Of a stretch of DNA of 19,259 bases, positions 1-6,597 are shown piece after piece (the first letter of the stretch is position 1; every line of letters starts with the position of its first letter). The translations under genes were made by a program, and so were the position numbers. The stretch comes from an uncultured Clostridia bacterium (GTDB taxonomy: Bacteria > Bacillota > Clostridia > UBA1381). The notes beneath the pieces are model-generated. The model saw nothing but the letters and a program-made list of their open reading frames with translations. It was not told where the DNA came from and searched no databases. Where the stretch lies: positions 1-19,259 of the forward strand of contig CAKSFY010000036.1 of the NCBI GenBank assembly GCA_934454035.1, given 5' to 3'.

Positions 1-12
1 GCCCTGATGATT

Positions 13-97
13 GGGAGAGTTCCCGAGTGGCCAAAGGGGACAGACTGTAAATCTGCTGCTTATAGCTTCGGTGGTTCGAATCCACCCTCTCCCACCA
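13..97 (+). tRNA. tRNA-Tyr (anticodon GTA), CCA encoded
   Basis: This is a class II tRNA gene with a long variable arm. The 5' acceptor strand GGGAGAG (13-19) pairs perfectly with CTCTCCC (87-93), followed by discriminator A and a genome-encoded CCA (95-97). The anticodon arm pairs CAGA (41-44) with TCTG (52-55) around a seven-base loop whose central bases 47-49 read GTA, giving tyrosine. The T arm GGTGG-TTCGAAT-CCACC is intact. The bottom pair of the anticodon stem (A40 with C56) is mismatched. The extended variable arm agrees with bacterial tRNA-Tyr, which belongs to class II together with Leu and Ser. No promoter is visible because the gene starts 12 bases into the window, so it may be the last gene of a longer tRNA transcript. 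Confidence 0.95.
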
Positions 98-127
98 AAA
101 ATCCGTACGCGAAAGTGTACGGATTTT
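98..127 (+). terminator. Terminator-like hairpin directly after tRNA-Tyr
   Basis: AAAATCCGTAC (98-108) pairs perfectly with GTACGGATTTT (117-127) around an eight-base GCGAAAGT loop. The hairpin starts at the base after the tRNA CCA, and its 3' arm ends in four T, followed after AC by five more T. It fits a Rho-independent terminator for the tRNA transcript. The stem has few GC pairs, so it may be a weak terminator. Confidence 0.65.
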
Positions 128-216
128 ACTTTTTCACTATTCACTCATCACTATTCCTTAATAGGATGTACGGATTTTTGGAAAGTAAAAAGTAATAGTG
201 AAAAGTGAAGAAGTGA
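116..216 (+). repeat. Decayed short direct and inverted repeats
   Basis: TGTACGGATTTT occurs twice (116-127 and 167-178), the first copy being the 3' arm of the tRNA terminator. TCACTATT occurs at 134-141 and 148-155, and its reverse complement AATAGTGA lies at 194-201. The surrounding bases are low-complexity variants of the same TTCACT/AGTGAA theme. They could form a weak long-range stem. This looks like degenerate intergenic repeat debris, not a gene. The stretch from 98 to 426 contains only this, three terminator-like hairpins and part of a fourth. Confidence 0.5.
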
Positions 217-220
217 GGTA

Positions 221-250
221 CAAACTCGTCAAAGCGAGTTTGAATTTTTT
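221..250 (+). terminator. Terminator-like hairpin
   Basis: CAAACTCG (221-228) pairs perfectly with CGAGTTTG (235-242) around the six-base loop TCAAAG, followed by AA and a run of six T (245-250). It is a compact intrinsic-terminator shape on the plus strand. No gene lies between it and the tRNA, so it may be a back-up terminator or the remnant of a lost gene. Confidence 0.5.
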
Positions 251-304
251 AATGTGCTGTTTTGCAAATAGAAACAGCCTGCATCTATAATGAACGCGAA
301 AGCC

Positions 305-343
305 AAAAAATCGACAAGCACTAATCGTACTTGTCGATTTTTT
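305..343 (+). terminator. Terminator-like hairpin, symmetric A/T flanks
   Basis: AAAAAATCGACAAG (305-318) pairs over all 14 positions with CTTGTCGATTTTTT (330-343) around an 11-base loop. A runs precede the stem and T runs follow it, so it could work in either direction. On the plus strand it would be a third tandem stop after tRNA-Tyr. On the minus strand it would back up the terminator at 423-461 behind the sugar operon. Confidence 0.55.
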
Positions 344-422
344 CTTATTATCTTTTCTCTATTAACTCTTCACTGAATTTTGTTGATTTTTTTGGAAAAT
401 AAAAGTATTATACATATTATTT

Positions 423-461
423 AAAAATGCCCCTAAAGCCAACCGCTTCAGGGGCATTTTT
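423..461 (-). terminator. Terminator of the minus-strand sugar operon
   Basis: AAAAATGCCCCT (423-434) pairs perfectly with AGGGGCATTTTT (450-461), and an inner AAGC/GCTT stem (436-439 with 445-448) extends it. Read on the minus strand, a GC-rich stem is followed by a T run, nine bases beyond the stop codon of the SGNH hydrolase gene. It is a strong intrinsic terminator, and its symmetric shape could also act on the plus strand. Confidence 0.88.
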
Positions 462-470
462 CAATATTTT

Positions 471-1106
471 TTACAGTGCCTTCAAAAAACCGCAGATTCT
501 ATTTGCAATCTTTTTTGCACCGGCGTCAGACGGGTGCAGACCGTCCGGCATATATTTCTCCTTTATTATGTCAACCTTTGGCTGTATTCCGCTTGTTCCG
601 AATAAATCAAGAACCGGAAAACCGTAGAATTCCGTAACTTCTTTTATAATATCGGCATATTGTTTCAGCGATACGTTTTTGGAATTGCCGTCCTCGTCAC
701 ATCTGTGCAGCGGAGTAGCAAACACAATCTCTGCCGACGGATATTTCCTTATCAGCTTGTTGCAGAGAATATGCATTGCTCCGTAGAATGTATATTCACT
801 CCTTGAATCAAAGCTGCCTATTTCAGCGTCGCCGTGACCGTAATCATTTGTACCGCCCAAAACAAACGCTGCATCCGCATTCTCCTCCATATTGTCAACA
901 CGCGTCATAAAATCATTACTGTCCCATTCCGGAGTTGTACAGTTGGTCTGTCTTGCAATCCTTGTTCCGGCAGCTCCGTAATTTTTAACCTCAGCCCCCG
1001 ATATCTGACCGAACACGGAAACAAATCCGCATTCGGGGCAGGACGCTCCGACGCCCTCTGTTATACTGTCACCTAAAAAGAATACTTTTTTATTTTTCAA
1101 TTCCAT
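471..1106 (-). CDS. SGNH/GDSL-family hydrolase (probable carbohydrate esterase)
   Basis: This 211-residue protein carries the four SGNH blocks. Block I is GDSITEG with nucleophile Ser14, block II has Gly47 in NYGAAGTR, block III is GGTNDYG with Asn87, and block V is PDGLHPSDAG with catalytic Asp188 and His191. Length and layout match small single-domain SGNH hydrolases, which remove acetyl or other acyl groups, often from glycans. There is no signal peptide, so it should act in the cytoplasm. It is the last gene of the minus-strand operon, 15 bases after rhaA, with an AGGAAG ribosome-binding site just upstream of its ATG. From its neighbours I infer deacetylation of imported, rhamnose-containing oligosaccharides. 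The sequence itself does not show the substrate. Confidence 0.85.
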   Translation of the reverse strand: MELKNKKVFFLGDSITEGVGASCPECGFVSVFGQISGAEVKNYGAAGTRIARQTNCTTPEWDSNDFMTRVDNMEENADAAFVLGGTNDYGHGDAEIGSFDSRSEYTFYGAMHILCNKLIRKYPSAEIVFATPLHRCDEDGNSKNVSLKQYADIIKEVTEFYGFPVLDLFGTSGIQPKVDIIKEKYMPDGLHPSDAGAKKIANRICGFLKAL

Positions 1107-1121
1107 ATTTACTTCCTCATA

Positions 1122-2408
1122 TCAGCTGTTTCTTTTAAACATAACATTTTTTTCATATTGCTTTAAATCATTTATCCATTCCTCATTTGACGGTACCGAA
1201 TGTGACAGGCAAAAATAATCCCACACTGCCTTTGACGGCAAGTCGGCAAATTCGTCAATCAGCGCAATACGAAGGGTGAAATCCTTTTCATTTTCCGCCT
1301 TTTTAAGTAAATGAACCGGCTCCAGCATTGCAGATAATAATGCTTTTTTCGCAGCTCTTGTACCGATTGTCCACGCTGCGACTCTGTTTATCGAAGCGTC
1401 AAAATAATCCGTTCCTATAAACGCATTTTCCAAAACTCCGCAGCGAACTATTTCTTTCATCATATTTTTTGTTTTATCATCATTTAAAACAACATGGTCG
1501 GAATCCCAGCGGATTCCCCTGGTTATATGAGCCATAAACCTGTCCGAATAAAGCATAACCGCGGAAATTTTGTCGGCAACATTTTCTTCGCAGTGAAAAT
1601 GACCGAGATCTAGATTCATAATGGTATTGCCTATACCTTTTTCTCTTGCATGTCCGTGATACAAAAGATAAAAATCATTTGAACCGACGGTATATTCTTC
1701 TACTCCGACCGCAAAAAGCTTAGGCTCAAGCGCGTCATAAACATATTCAGAAGATATTTTTTTCTTTGAAAAAATTTCGTCAAACGATTTTTTCATTAAA
1801 AAGCGATATTTCATTCTGTCTGCCGGAATATCTTTCATTCCGTCCTGCACCCAAGTGTTAAACACGCATACCGAATTCAGCTCTCTTCCTATATATTCGG
1901 CTATTTCTCTTACAGCCTGCATATGCCTTACCCAAAAGCATCTTATCTCCTCATTCGGATTTGAGATTGTCAGCCCATCAGCCGCCAGCGGATGACTGAA
2001 TGTTGTTGCATTCATGTCCAATCCTATTTTATGCGTCTTTGCCCATTCTACCCAATTTTTAAAGTGTCTCGGAGCATACTCATCCCTGTCAATTCCTTTT
2101 TCGTAATTTTCGCCGTAGCTTGAATGAAGATTAAGCTTAAGTGCTCCGGGTACATATGAAATGAATTTTTCCAAATCCTGTCTGTATTCCTCCGGCGTTC
2201 CTGGTCTGCCGGGATAATTTCCCGTCACCATCAAGCCGCCGCTTGCACCTGCTCCGTTCGGTTCAAAACCTACAATATCATCTCCCTGCCAGCACGGCAC
2301 GGAAATCGGAATTTGTTCAAACCTTTCCAAAACCTTATCCGTGTCAATACCATATCCCGAGTATACTTCCCTTGCATTCTCATACGCATTAATAATATTT
2401 TTATCCAT
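1122..2408 (-). CDS. rhaA: L-rhamnose isomerase
   Basis: The 428-residue product matches L-rhamnose isomerase along its whole length (the E. coli enzyme is 419 residues). It interconverts L-rhamnose and L-rhamnulose on a divalent-metal TIM barrel in the cytoplasm. Recognisable family blocks are CWQGDDIVGFE (39-49), HFKNWVEWAK (115-124), FSHPLAADG (137-145), EEYTVGSNDFY (237-247), LDLGHFH (266-272), RWDSDHV (300-306) and DYFDASINR (334-342). The acidic and histidine residues in these blocks are the usual metal and substrate ligands. The ATG overlaps the end of the upstream DUF4867-like gene by eight bases, so translation is probably coupled. No rhamnulokinase or rhamnulose-phosphate aldolase gene lies nearby, so the rest of the pathway must be elsewhere. 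Enzymes of this family can also isomerise other sugars. Confidence 0.95.
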   Translation of the reverse strand: MDKNIINAYENAREVYSGYGIDTDKVLERFEQIPISVPCWQGDDIVGFEPNGAGASGGLMVTGNYPGRPGTPEEYRQDLEKFISYVPGALKLNLHSSYGENYEKGIDRDEYAPRHFKNWVEWAKTHKIGLDMNATTFSHPLAADGLTISNPNEEIRCFWVRHMQAVREIAEYIGRELNSVCVFNTWVQDGMKDIPADRMKYRFLMKKSFDEIFSKKKISSEYVYDALEPKLFAVGVEEYTVGSNDFYLLYHGHAREKGIGNTIMNLDLGHFHCEENVADKISAVMLYSDRFMAHITRGIRWDSDHVVLNDDKTKNMMKEIVRCGVLENAFIGTDYFDASINRVAAWTIGTRAAKKALLSAMLEPVHLLKKAENEKDFTLRIALIDEFADLPSKAVWDYFCLSHSVPSNEEWINDLKQYEKNVMFKRNS

Positions 2409-3042
2409 TCTGTTTTTCCAATCCTTTCAAAGTAATATTTCCGCCTGTCAGTCCAACATACATCCCTGCGTTTTCCGCAGCCTTTTCCGGGTGAGTCATT
2501 ATCCATTTGTTAGCGCCGAAGCACATTTCATCCTCACGAGTCTTTATCTTAAACTCCGGTTTGTCCGCATTTGTTCCTCTCGGCAATACGCATACCGTTC
2601 TGTAAATTCCGTTCACTGAAAACGGAGCATAATGCAAGGTTGTGCCGTACAATTCAACTCCTGCTCCGGCAGGCACATAAAAAGCCTCACATTTTTCCAA
2701 ATTAAATTTACAGTCCGTAATTTCGCTCACACAGCCTAAAACCAGAACAATATCGTTTAAAGTTATATTAAATTCGCTTGATTTGTGATATTCCAGGCAA
2801 TCAAGACTTTCATTGATTCCGCCCACATATCCGATTTGAATCGGCATACCTCCGAAACCGCGCATTTCAAGCTCTTCTTTTATCCGGCAGTTTTCCAGCG
2901 TTTCCACCGATGCCGAATATGTAATTCCGTTTTCCGGGGCATATACTCCGGAGAGCTTTTCAAAAAGCTCGGAAAAATCATATCCCGTTAAAATTTTCCC
3001 GTATTTCCGAAAAGACTCCGACTCAATACTTTGTATTTTCAT
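2401..3042 (-). CDS. DUF4867-like cupin-type protein, function unknown
   Basis: I choose the ATG at 3042 (213 residues, beginning MKIQSIESESF). It follows an AGGAAA ribosome-binding site and lies 22 bases after the preceding stop. A longer reading from 3096 would overlap the upstream gene and lacks such a site. The protein resembles the uncharacterised DUF4867 family of Firmicutes. This is recognised from memory, not by a search. The second half has a cupin-like stretch (VPAGAGVELYGTTLHYAPF, then a PRGTN segment) reminiscent of small sugar-binding or ureidoglycolate-lyase-like beta-barrels. No signal peptide or membrane segment is visible. The stop codon lies inside the first codons of rhaA, so the two proteins are made in step. 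A role in rhamnose or uronate handling, for example as a sugar epimerase or mutarotase, is only inferred. Confidence 0.7.
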   Translation of the reverse strand: MKIQSIESESFRKYGKILTGYDFSELFEKLSGVYAPENGITYSASVETLENCRIKEELEMRGFGGMPIQIGYVGGINESLDCLEYHKSSEFNITLNDIVLVLGCVSEITDCKFNLEKCEAFYVPAGAGVELYGTTLHYAPFSVNGIYRTVCVLPRGTNADKPEFKIKTREDEMCFGANKWIMTHPEKAAENAGMYVGLTGGNITLKGLEKQNG

Positions 3043-3064
3043 ATCATCTGTTTTCCTTTCATAA

Positions 3065-4828
3065 TTATATTGTAATTTTAAATACGAGCGACTCATGCGG
3101 CCTTATACGAACCGAAAAACCGTCAATCACCCCGTTATATTCAAACAAATTAAGTGAGATATCGTGATCGTCGAAAACAAGGTTTTCAACCGCCTTTACC
3201 TTTAATTTGTCAAATATGACCTTAACCTCGCGTTCCCTTAAATCACAATACGGAGAATAATCCGTAAGCACAATAAGAGTTTCTCCTTTTTCATTTTCAA
3301 TTGCACTGATTCCGCACCTGTCCTCGGCATGCATGATATGTGATGAATTTTCAAAAATGAAATCTTTCAGTGCTTCTCTTATTAATCTGCTTATATTTGC
3401 CCTTTCGGCAAACGGCAGCTCATCGGTTTTTACCAATGAATCAACACCAAGCTCACCAAGCGATACATTTATAAGCAAAGCTCTTTCGTTCTTTAATATA
3501 ACGCCGCCGGAGGGAGAGGAAACAACAGCCTCCGCACCGACAGTTTTGTAAAAATACTCACAGTTGTACGGATAAATATTTTCTGTCTGATTTTTATAGA
3601 AAATCATTTCTGTCCGCTCTTTTTTACTGATTTTTTCAACCCCGAAAATATCCTCCAAGCCATCCACGGTTCCGGCAGCAATCAGCGTGCAGCCGTTATT
3701 GTACATTTCTCTTATTTTATCCTTCACAGCTTGCGATGTATTGCAAAGCAACGGCAAAATAATAATCTTTGCATCATTCTCACCAAGCATATCAAAGGAA
3801 TCCCATTTCATTACGAAACCCTGCGGAATACCCATTTCGGCATTAACTTCGTGAATTACAGACATAGCGGTCTGATTTCGGTTATATATTGTAAGGTTGT
3901 CCATCTCATTTGAACGTCTGTCCTCTTCAACCGAGAAATCAGCAATGTACGCAATTGTTCCAAGTGTTTTTTTCGGCTTATTGTCTAAAAATATCTTCCA
4001 TGCTCTCAAAAATACTTCAAATCTTTTTTCCGGTTCATAGCTTATGTGGTCATATATATTAATGAAATTATCATCCCAGAATCTAAAGCTTCCGCCGTCA
4101 AATATTGCGGTATTGAACAGATATTCATATAGCTGCGTTACGGTCTGATACGGCGGTGCATAGCTTTCACCCATCGGCGGATGAGCAAATCCGACTGCGC
4201 CGTCCGGGCAATCCGCCCCGAACGAATCATATACATCGGGGGCAATACATAAATCCTTTTGGCTGAGTTTTACGGTTGACATACTCCACGCACAATTATG
4301 CGACTGATATCCGCATACGAACGGATAATCCTCAAGCTTCATAAATCCGCCGTCAAACACCTCCGCAAGTCCTTTATCCGAAAATCCGCGCCACTTTGTG
4401 CTGTATCCGCCGGCATGATTCGAAAAATAAGTCGGGTACGGTCCGTAGGAAAATCTTTTCACATCCGGATTCACAGTTTTTATTTCTTCCCATTGTTCCA
4501 AGAACCACGGCTTTACTTTTTCGTTAATATATGTTACCCATCGGTCATATTCCCTGCACGGAATCCCCGCCCATTTTACGGGATCCATATTCTCATTTTC
4601 TATCGGCGGAAAAACATTAACCAAATCCGGATTTTCATTCAGAAATTCCCGATAAAGTTTTCTGACATTTTTACCGTCAAAATTTTCGCTTGCACATGTT
4701 TCGTAACGGTAATAATATCGGCAGTCCTCAATGCCCGGGTCCGGATAATTCAAATAATCCGCATATTTTACCGCATTAGGATAATCACGATAGGTTTCAC
4801 CATTTCCTCTCAATGCCCTTTTTGTCAT
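3065..4828 (-). CDS. Glycoside-hydrolase-like protein, C-terminal fragment of a frameshifted gene
   Basis: The fragment is 587 residues from the first ATG, but the same frame is open upstream to 4957, and no ribosome-binding site precedes the ATG at 4828. It is therefore very likely the 3' part of one gene with 4927-6498. The first half is rich in aromatic and acidic residues typical of a TIM-barrel glycosidase (PYPTYFSNHAGGYSTKWRGF, FRFWDDNFINIYDH). A middle part near residues 350-400 (AKIIILPLLCNTSQAVKDKI, then NNGCTLIAAG) resembles the glutamine-amidotransferase-like trimerisation domain of GH42-type beta-galactosidases. The C-terminal 90 residues look like a small beta-sandwich. No secretion signal is present. 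With rhaA and an esterase downstream, a cytoplasmic rhamnoside- or galactoside-releasing enzyme is plausible. Neither the family nor the catalytic residues could be fixed by eye. Confidence 0.65.
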   Translation of the reverse strand: MTKRALRGNGETYRDYPNAVKYADYLNYPDPGIEDCRYYYRYETCASENFDGKNVRKLYREFLNENPDLVNVFPPIENENMDPVKWAGIPCREYDRWVTYINEKVKPWFLEQWEEIKTVNPDVKRFSYGPYPTYFSNHAGGYSTKWRGFSDKGLAEVFDGGFMKLEDYPFVCGYQSHNCAWSMSTVKLSQKDLCIAPDVYDSFGADCPDGAVGFAHPPMGESYAPPYQTVTQLYEYLFNTAIFDGGSFRFWDDNFINIYDHISYEPEKRFEVFLRAWKIFLDNKPKKTLGTIAYIADFSVEEDRRSNEMDNLTIYNRNQTAMSVIHEVNAEMGIPQGFVMKWDSFDMLGENDAKIIILPLLCNTSQAVKDKIREMYNNGCTLIAAGTVDGLEDIFGVEKISKKERTEMIFYKNQTENIYPYNCEYFYKTVGAEAVVSSPSGGVILKNERALLINVSLGELGVDSLVKTDELPFAERANISRLIREALKDFIFENSSHIMHAEDRCGISAIENEKGETLIVLTDYSPYCDLREREVKVIFDKLKVKAVENLVFDDHDISLNLFEYNGVIDGFSVRIRPHESLVFKITI

Positions 4829-4926
4829 CCAGATAATCGATTTGCGGTGATAAATTTTAAGCAGCTCCCATGTACGTCTTTTTTCCGCATAATAAGGAAT
4901 ATGCAGCGAACCGTTTATATAGTGCG

Positions 4927-6498
4927 TTATGTTAAAATCCGGTCTACCGATGCCATATCATAAGTTGAATATTTCGTCGGGAATCCGTCTCCGCAATATA
5001 TATTCGGCAATCCTGCCGTCTCCTGCGGAGATTCCGCAAGTGCATCGTCAATTATCTCAAAGGCTGATGTATGCTCATAAAGTTCTCCGCTGCCGCAGCG
5101 GCATGTGATTTTAATATGGTAAACACCCTGAGCATGTACATCGCACTTTACCGAAAAATGATATTTTCTGTATCCCGGGAAAATACTGTCCTCCTCTTCT
5201 ATTCCCTCAACGGAGCATTCCTCTATTTTCTCAAACCAAGTGTTTTGAAGTTCTGCATAAAAATGCAAATATCTGATATCCTCTTTAGAATACAAATCAA
5301 TACCAAATTGCGGTGTTTCTTCCTTTATAAAATAATGATTATTTTGCGCGTGAAACAGTGCGTCCTCATAATCGGCATTTGTTTCCGGGATACGCTTTGC
5401 AATTTCCTTTGACGGATTCGACCGCACGTCAAAAAAACAATTCTCTGTCAGCGCCTTGCCGATAAATAAAAGCGTTCCGTGTTTATCATATGTAAACATT
5501 CTGTCCGAGACAAGATTCCCTGCACATAAGCTGAAACGTCTGTCATAGCCGATAAATACGTTGGTAAAATTCATACTTCCGCACACTCTGAAGCTGCCGC
5601 AAAAAGGAATATCGCTGCCGCCGAGCAGTCTTTTCAAGTCCTTGTAATCATTATCGACAAAAACAAGCCTGTCATCGGTCAGATAATATTTTTCCGCGCC
5701 GAATAAAAAATACAGTCCGGAGAAAGTATCATATTCCCACACCCAGCAGTCAGCGCCCTTAAACTCTGTATGATTTTCATAGGCTCCGCCGTTCAGTTCA
5801 TAATTGATTTCAAATAATTCCTCATTAATTTTGTCAATTGAAAGAGTCAGATCATAATCCAGCACTCCGCCGTCCGTCCTCGGGATTTTGAAGTTTTCTT
5901 TCCATATTTGCTCTTTTTCAAAACGATTGCCGTATATATTTATATTTGCAAAACCCGTCTCGCAGCCATGCCCCTCTGCGGAAAGTGCAATTATTCCTTT
6001 TTCCAGTTCAATATCAAATAGTACGGTCTGATTCTGCAGCGATATTTCAAGCTCACCATATTCGCAGATGACCGAAACCGCAGCATATTTTTCCTGATGA
6101 ATGCAGACATTCCGCATGATATGTCTGTTTATTTCATTTCTTTTGACTCCGTTTATTTTAAGAAGCGTTATTTCCATTATACAATCGGCTTTTTTATACC
6201 TGAACGAAAGCTGATATCCCGAGCGTGTAATCCTGTCATATCCTAAAAAAATACACCATATAGGTTCGGAATTGCTTTCTCCTTTGCCCGGAACACTGAA
6301 CGAAAAATCCAAAGAAAGCCGAAAGTCGGTAACCTCCGGCATTAAAAGAAACTGTTTTGTATGTCTTCGCTTGATATAAAATGTTTGATTTTTGACTTCT
6401 GCATCATATCCCGAATACTTATGCGTTATCTCGGGCATAATTGAGTATGGTTGTTTTCCATCCTTGCAGCTTTTAAAATTTTCACTGAAAATAATCAT
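4927..6498 (-). CDS. Glycoside-hydrolase-like protein, N-terminal fragment of a frameshifted gene
   Basis: The fragment has 523 residues and is the first gene after the operon promoter, with an AGGAAAGAGAG ribosome-binding site before ATG 6498. Residues 1-190 look like a concanavalin-type jelly-roll of alternating strands (FSENF start, FRLSLDFSFSV, GYQLSFRYKK, GFANINIYGNRF). They are followed by a second beta-rich part to about residue 490 and then by the start of the presumed catalytic domain (GDGFPTKYSTYDMASVD). The frame stops at 4927-4929, while the frame one base behind continues without a stop into the next fragment. Restoring one base gives exactly 1,144 residues from 6498 to 3065. There is no signal peptide, so the enzyme is probably intracellular. 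I see no exact family match. The split could be a true mutation, a programmed shift or a sequencing error. Confidence 0.65.
   Translation of the reverse strand: MIIFSENFKSCKDGKQPYSIMPEITHKYSGYDAEVKNQTFYIKRRHTKQFLLMPEVTDFRLSLDFSFSVPGKGESNSEPIWCIFLGYDRITRSGYQLSFRYKKADCIMEITLLKINGVKRNEINRHIMRNVCIHQEKYAAVSVICEYGELEISLQNQTVLFDIELEKGIIALSAEGHGCETGFANINIYGNRFEKEQIWKENFKIPRTDGGVLDYDLTLSIDKINEELFEINYELNGGAYENHTEFKGADCWVWEYDTFSGLYFLFGAEKYYLTDDRLVFVDNDYKDLKRLLGGSDIPFCGSFRVCGSMNFTNVFIGYDRRFSLCAGNLVSDRMFTYDKHGTLLFIGKALTENCFFDVRSNPSKEIAKRIPETNADYEDALFHAQNNHYFIKEETPQFGIDLYSKEDIRYLHFYAELQNTWFEKIEECSVEGIEEEDSIFPGYRKYHFSVKCDVHAQGVYHIKITCRCGSGELYEHTSAFEIIDDALAESPQETAGLPNIYCGDGFPTKYSTYDMASVDRILT
4930..4957 (-). 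other. Frameshift window joining the two hydrolase fragments
   Basis: On the minus strand the upstream frame is open until TAA at 4927-4929, and the downstream frame is open from just after TGA at 4958-4960. A one-base change, or a -1 ribosomal shift, within these 28 bases would join them. The downstream frame encodes PDFNITHYINGSLHIPYY before the first ATG, which reads like normal protein. The window holds a TTTT run and a CC pair, where a lost T or C would restore the frame. No canonical X-XXY-YYZ slippery heptamer is seen; the nearest, T-TTA-ACA, lacks one A. Confidence 0.75.
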
Positions 6499-6534
6499 AT
6501 CTTACAACTCTCTTTCCTAACTTAATTGTAAGAT
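6499..6534 (-). repeat. Nine-base inverted repeat around the ribosome-binding site of the sugar operon
   Basis: ATCTTACAA (6499-6507) and TTGTAAGAT (6526-6534) form a perfect inverted repeat separated by 18 bases that contain the ribosome-binding site. The left arm abuts the start codon at 6498 and the right arm abuts the -10 element. The predicted transcription start is near 6529, so only part of one arm is transcribed. A DNA operator is therefore more likely than an RNA hairpin. Confidence 0.55.
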
Positions 6535-6535
6535 A

Positions 6536-6564
6536 ATTATATACTTTGAAATGACGGTTTTCAA
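6536..6564 (-). promoter_or_regulatory. Sigma-A promoter of the hydrolase-DUF4867-rhaA-SGNH operon, with overlapping palindrome
   Basis: On the minus strand TTGAAA (6559-6564) and TATAAT (6536-6541) are separated by 17 bases, a near-consensus vegetative promoter. It lies in the 98-base gap after the AraC-family gene. TTGAAA (6546-6551 on the plus strand) and TTTCAA (6559-6564) form a perfect palindrome over the -35 element and half of the spacer. A repressor bound there would block transcription, which suits induction by a sugar. Confidence 0.75.
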
Positions 6565-6597
6565 TGATTTAAACAGTCATAAAATTGATATATTCTG

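Noticed and set aside
116..178. The repeated TGTACGGATTTT after the tRNA as a phage or island attachment site
   Set aside because: Attachment duplications copy the tRNA 3' end itself. This copy is only the terminator arm, 51 bases away, and no integrase is present.
11..208. Open frames of 62-65 codons over the tRNA gene and its terminator
   Set aside because: They run through tRNA-Tyr and a hairpin, have no family-like sequence, and exist only because the tRNA happens to lack stops.
4829..4926. A real intergenic gap between two separate hydrolase genes
   Set aside because: The downstream frame stays open across the whole gap with plausible residues, and there is no ribosome-binding site at ATG 4828.
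4930..4957. Programmed -1 ribosomal frameshifting
   Set aside because: No canonical slippery heptamer is present in the right frame and no clear pseudoknot follows, so it is not claimed, although it is not fully excluded.
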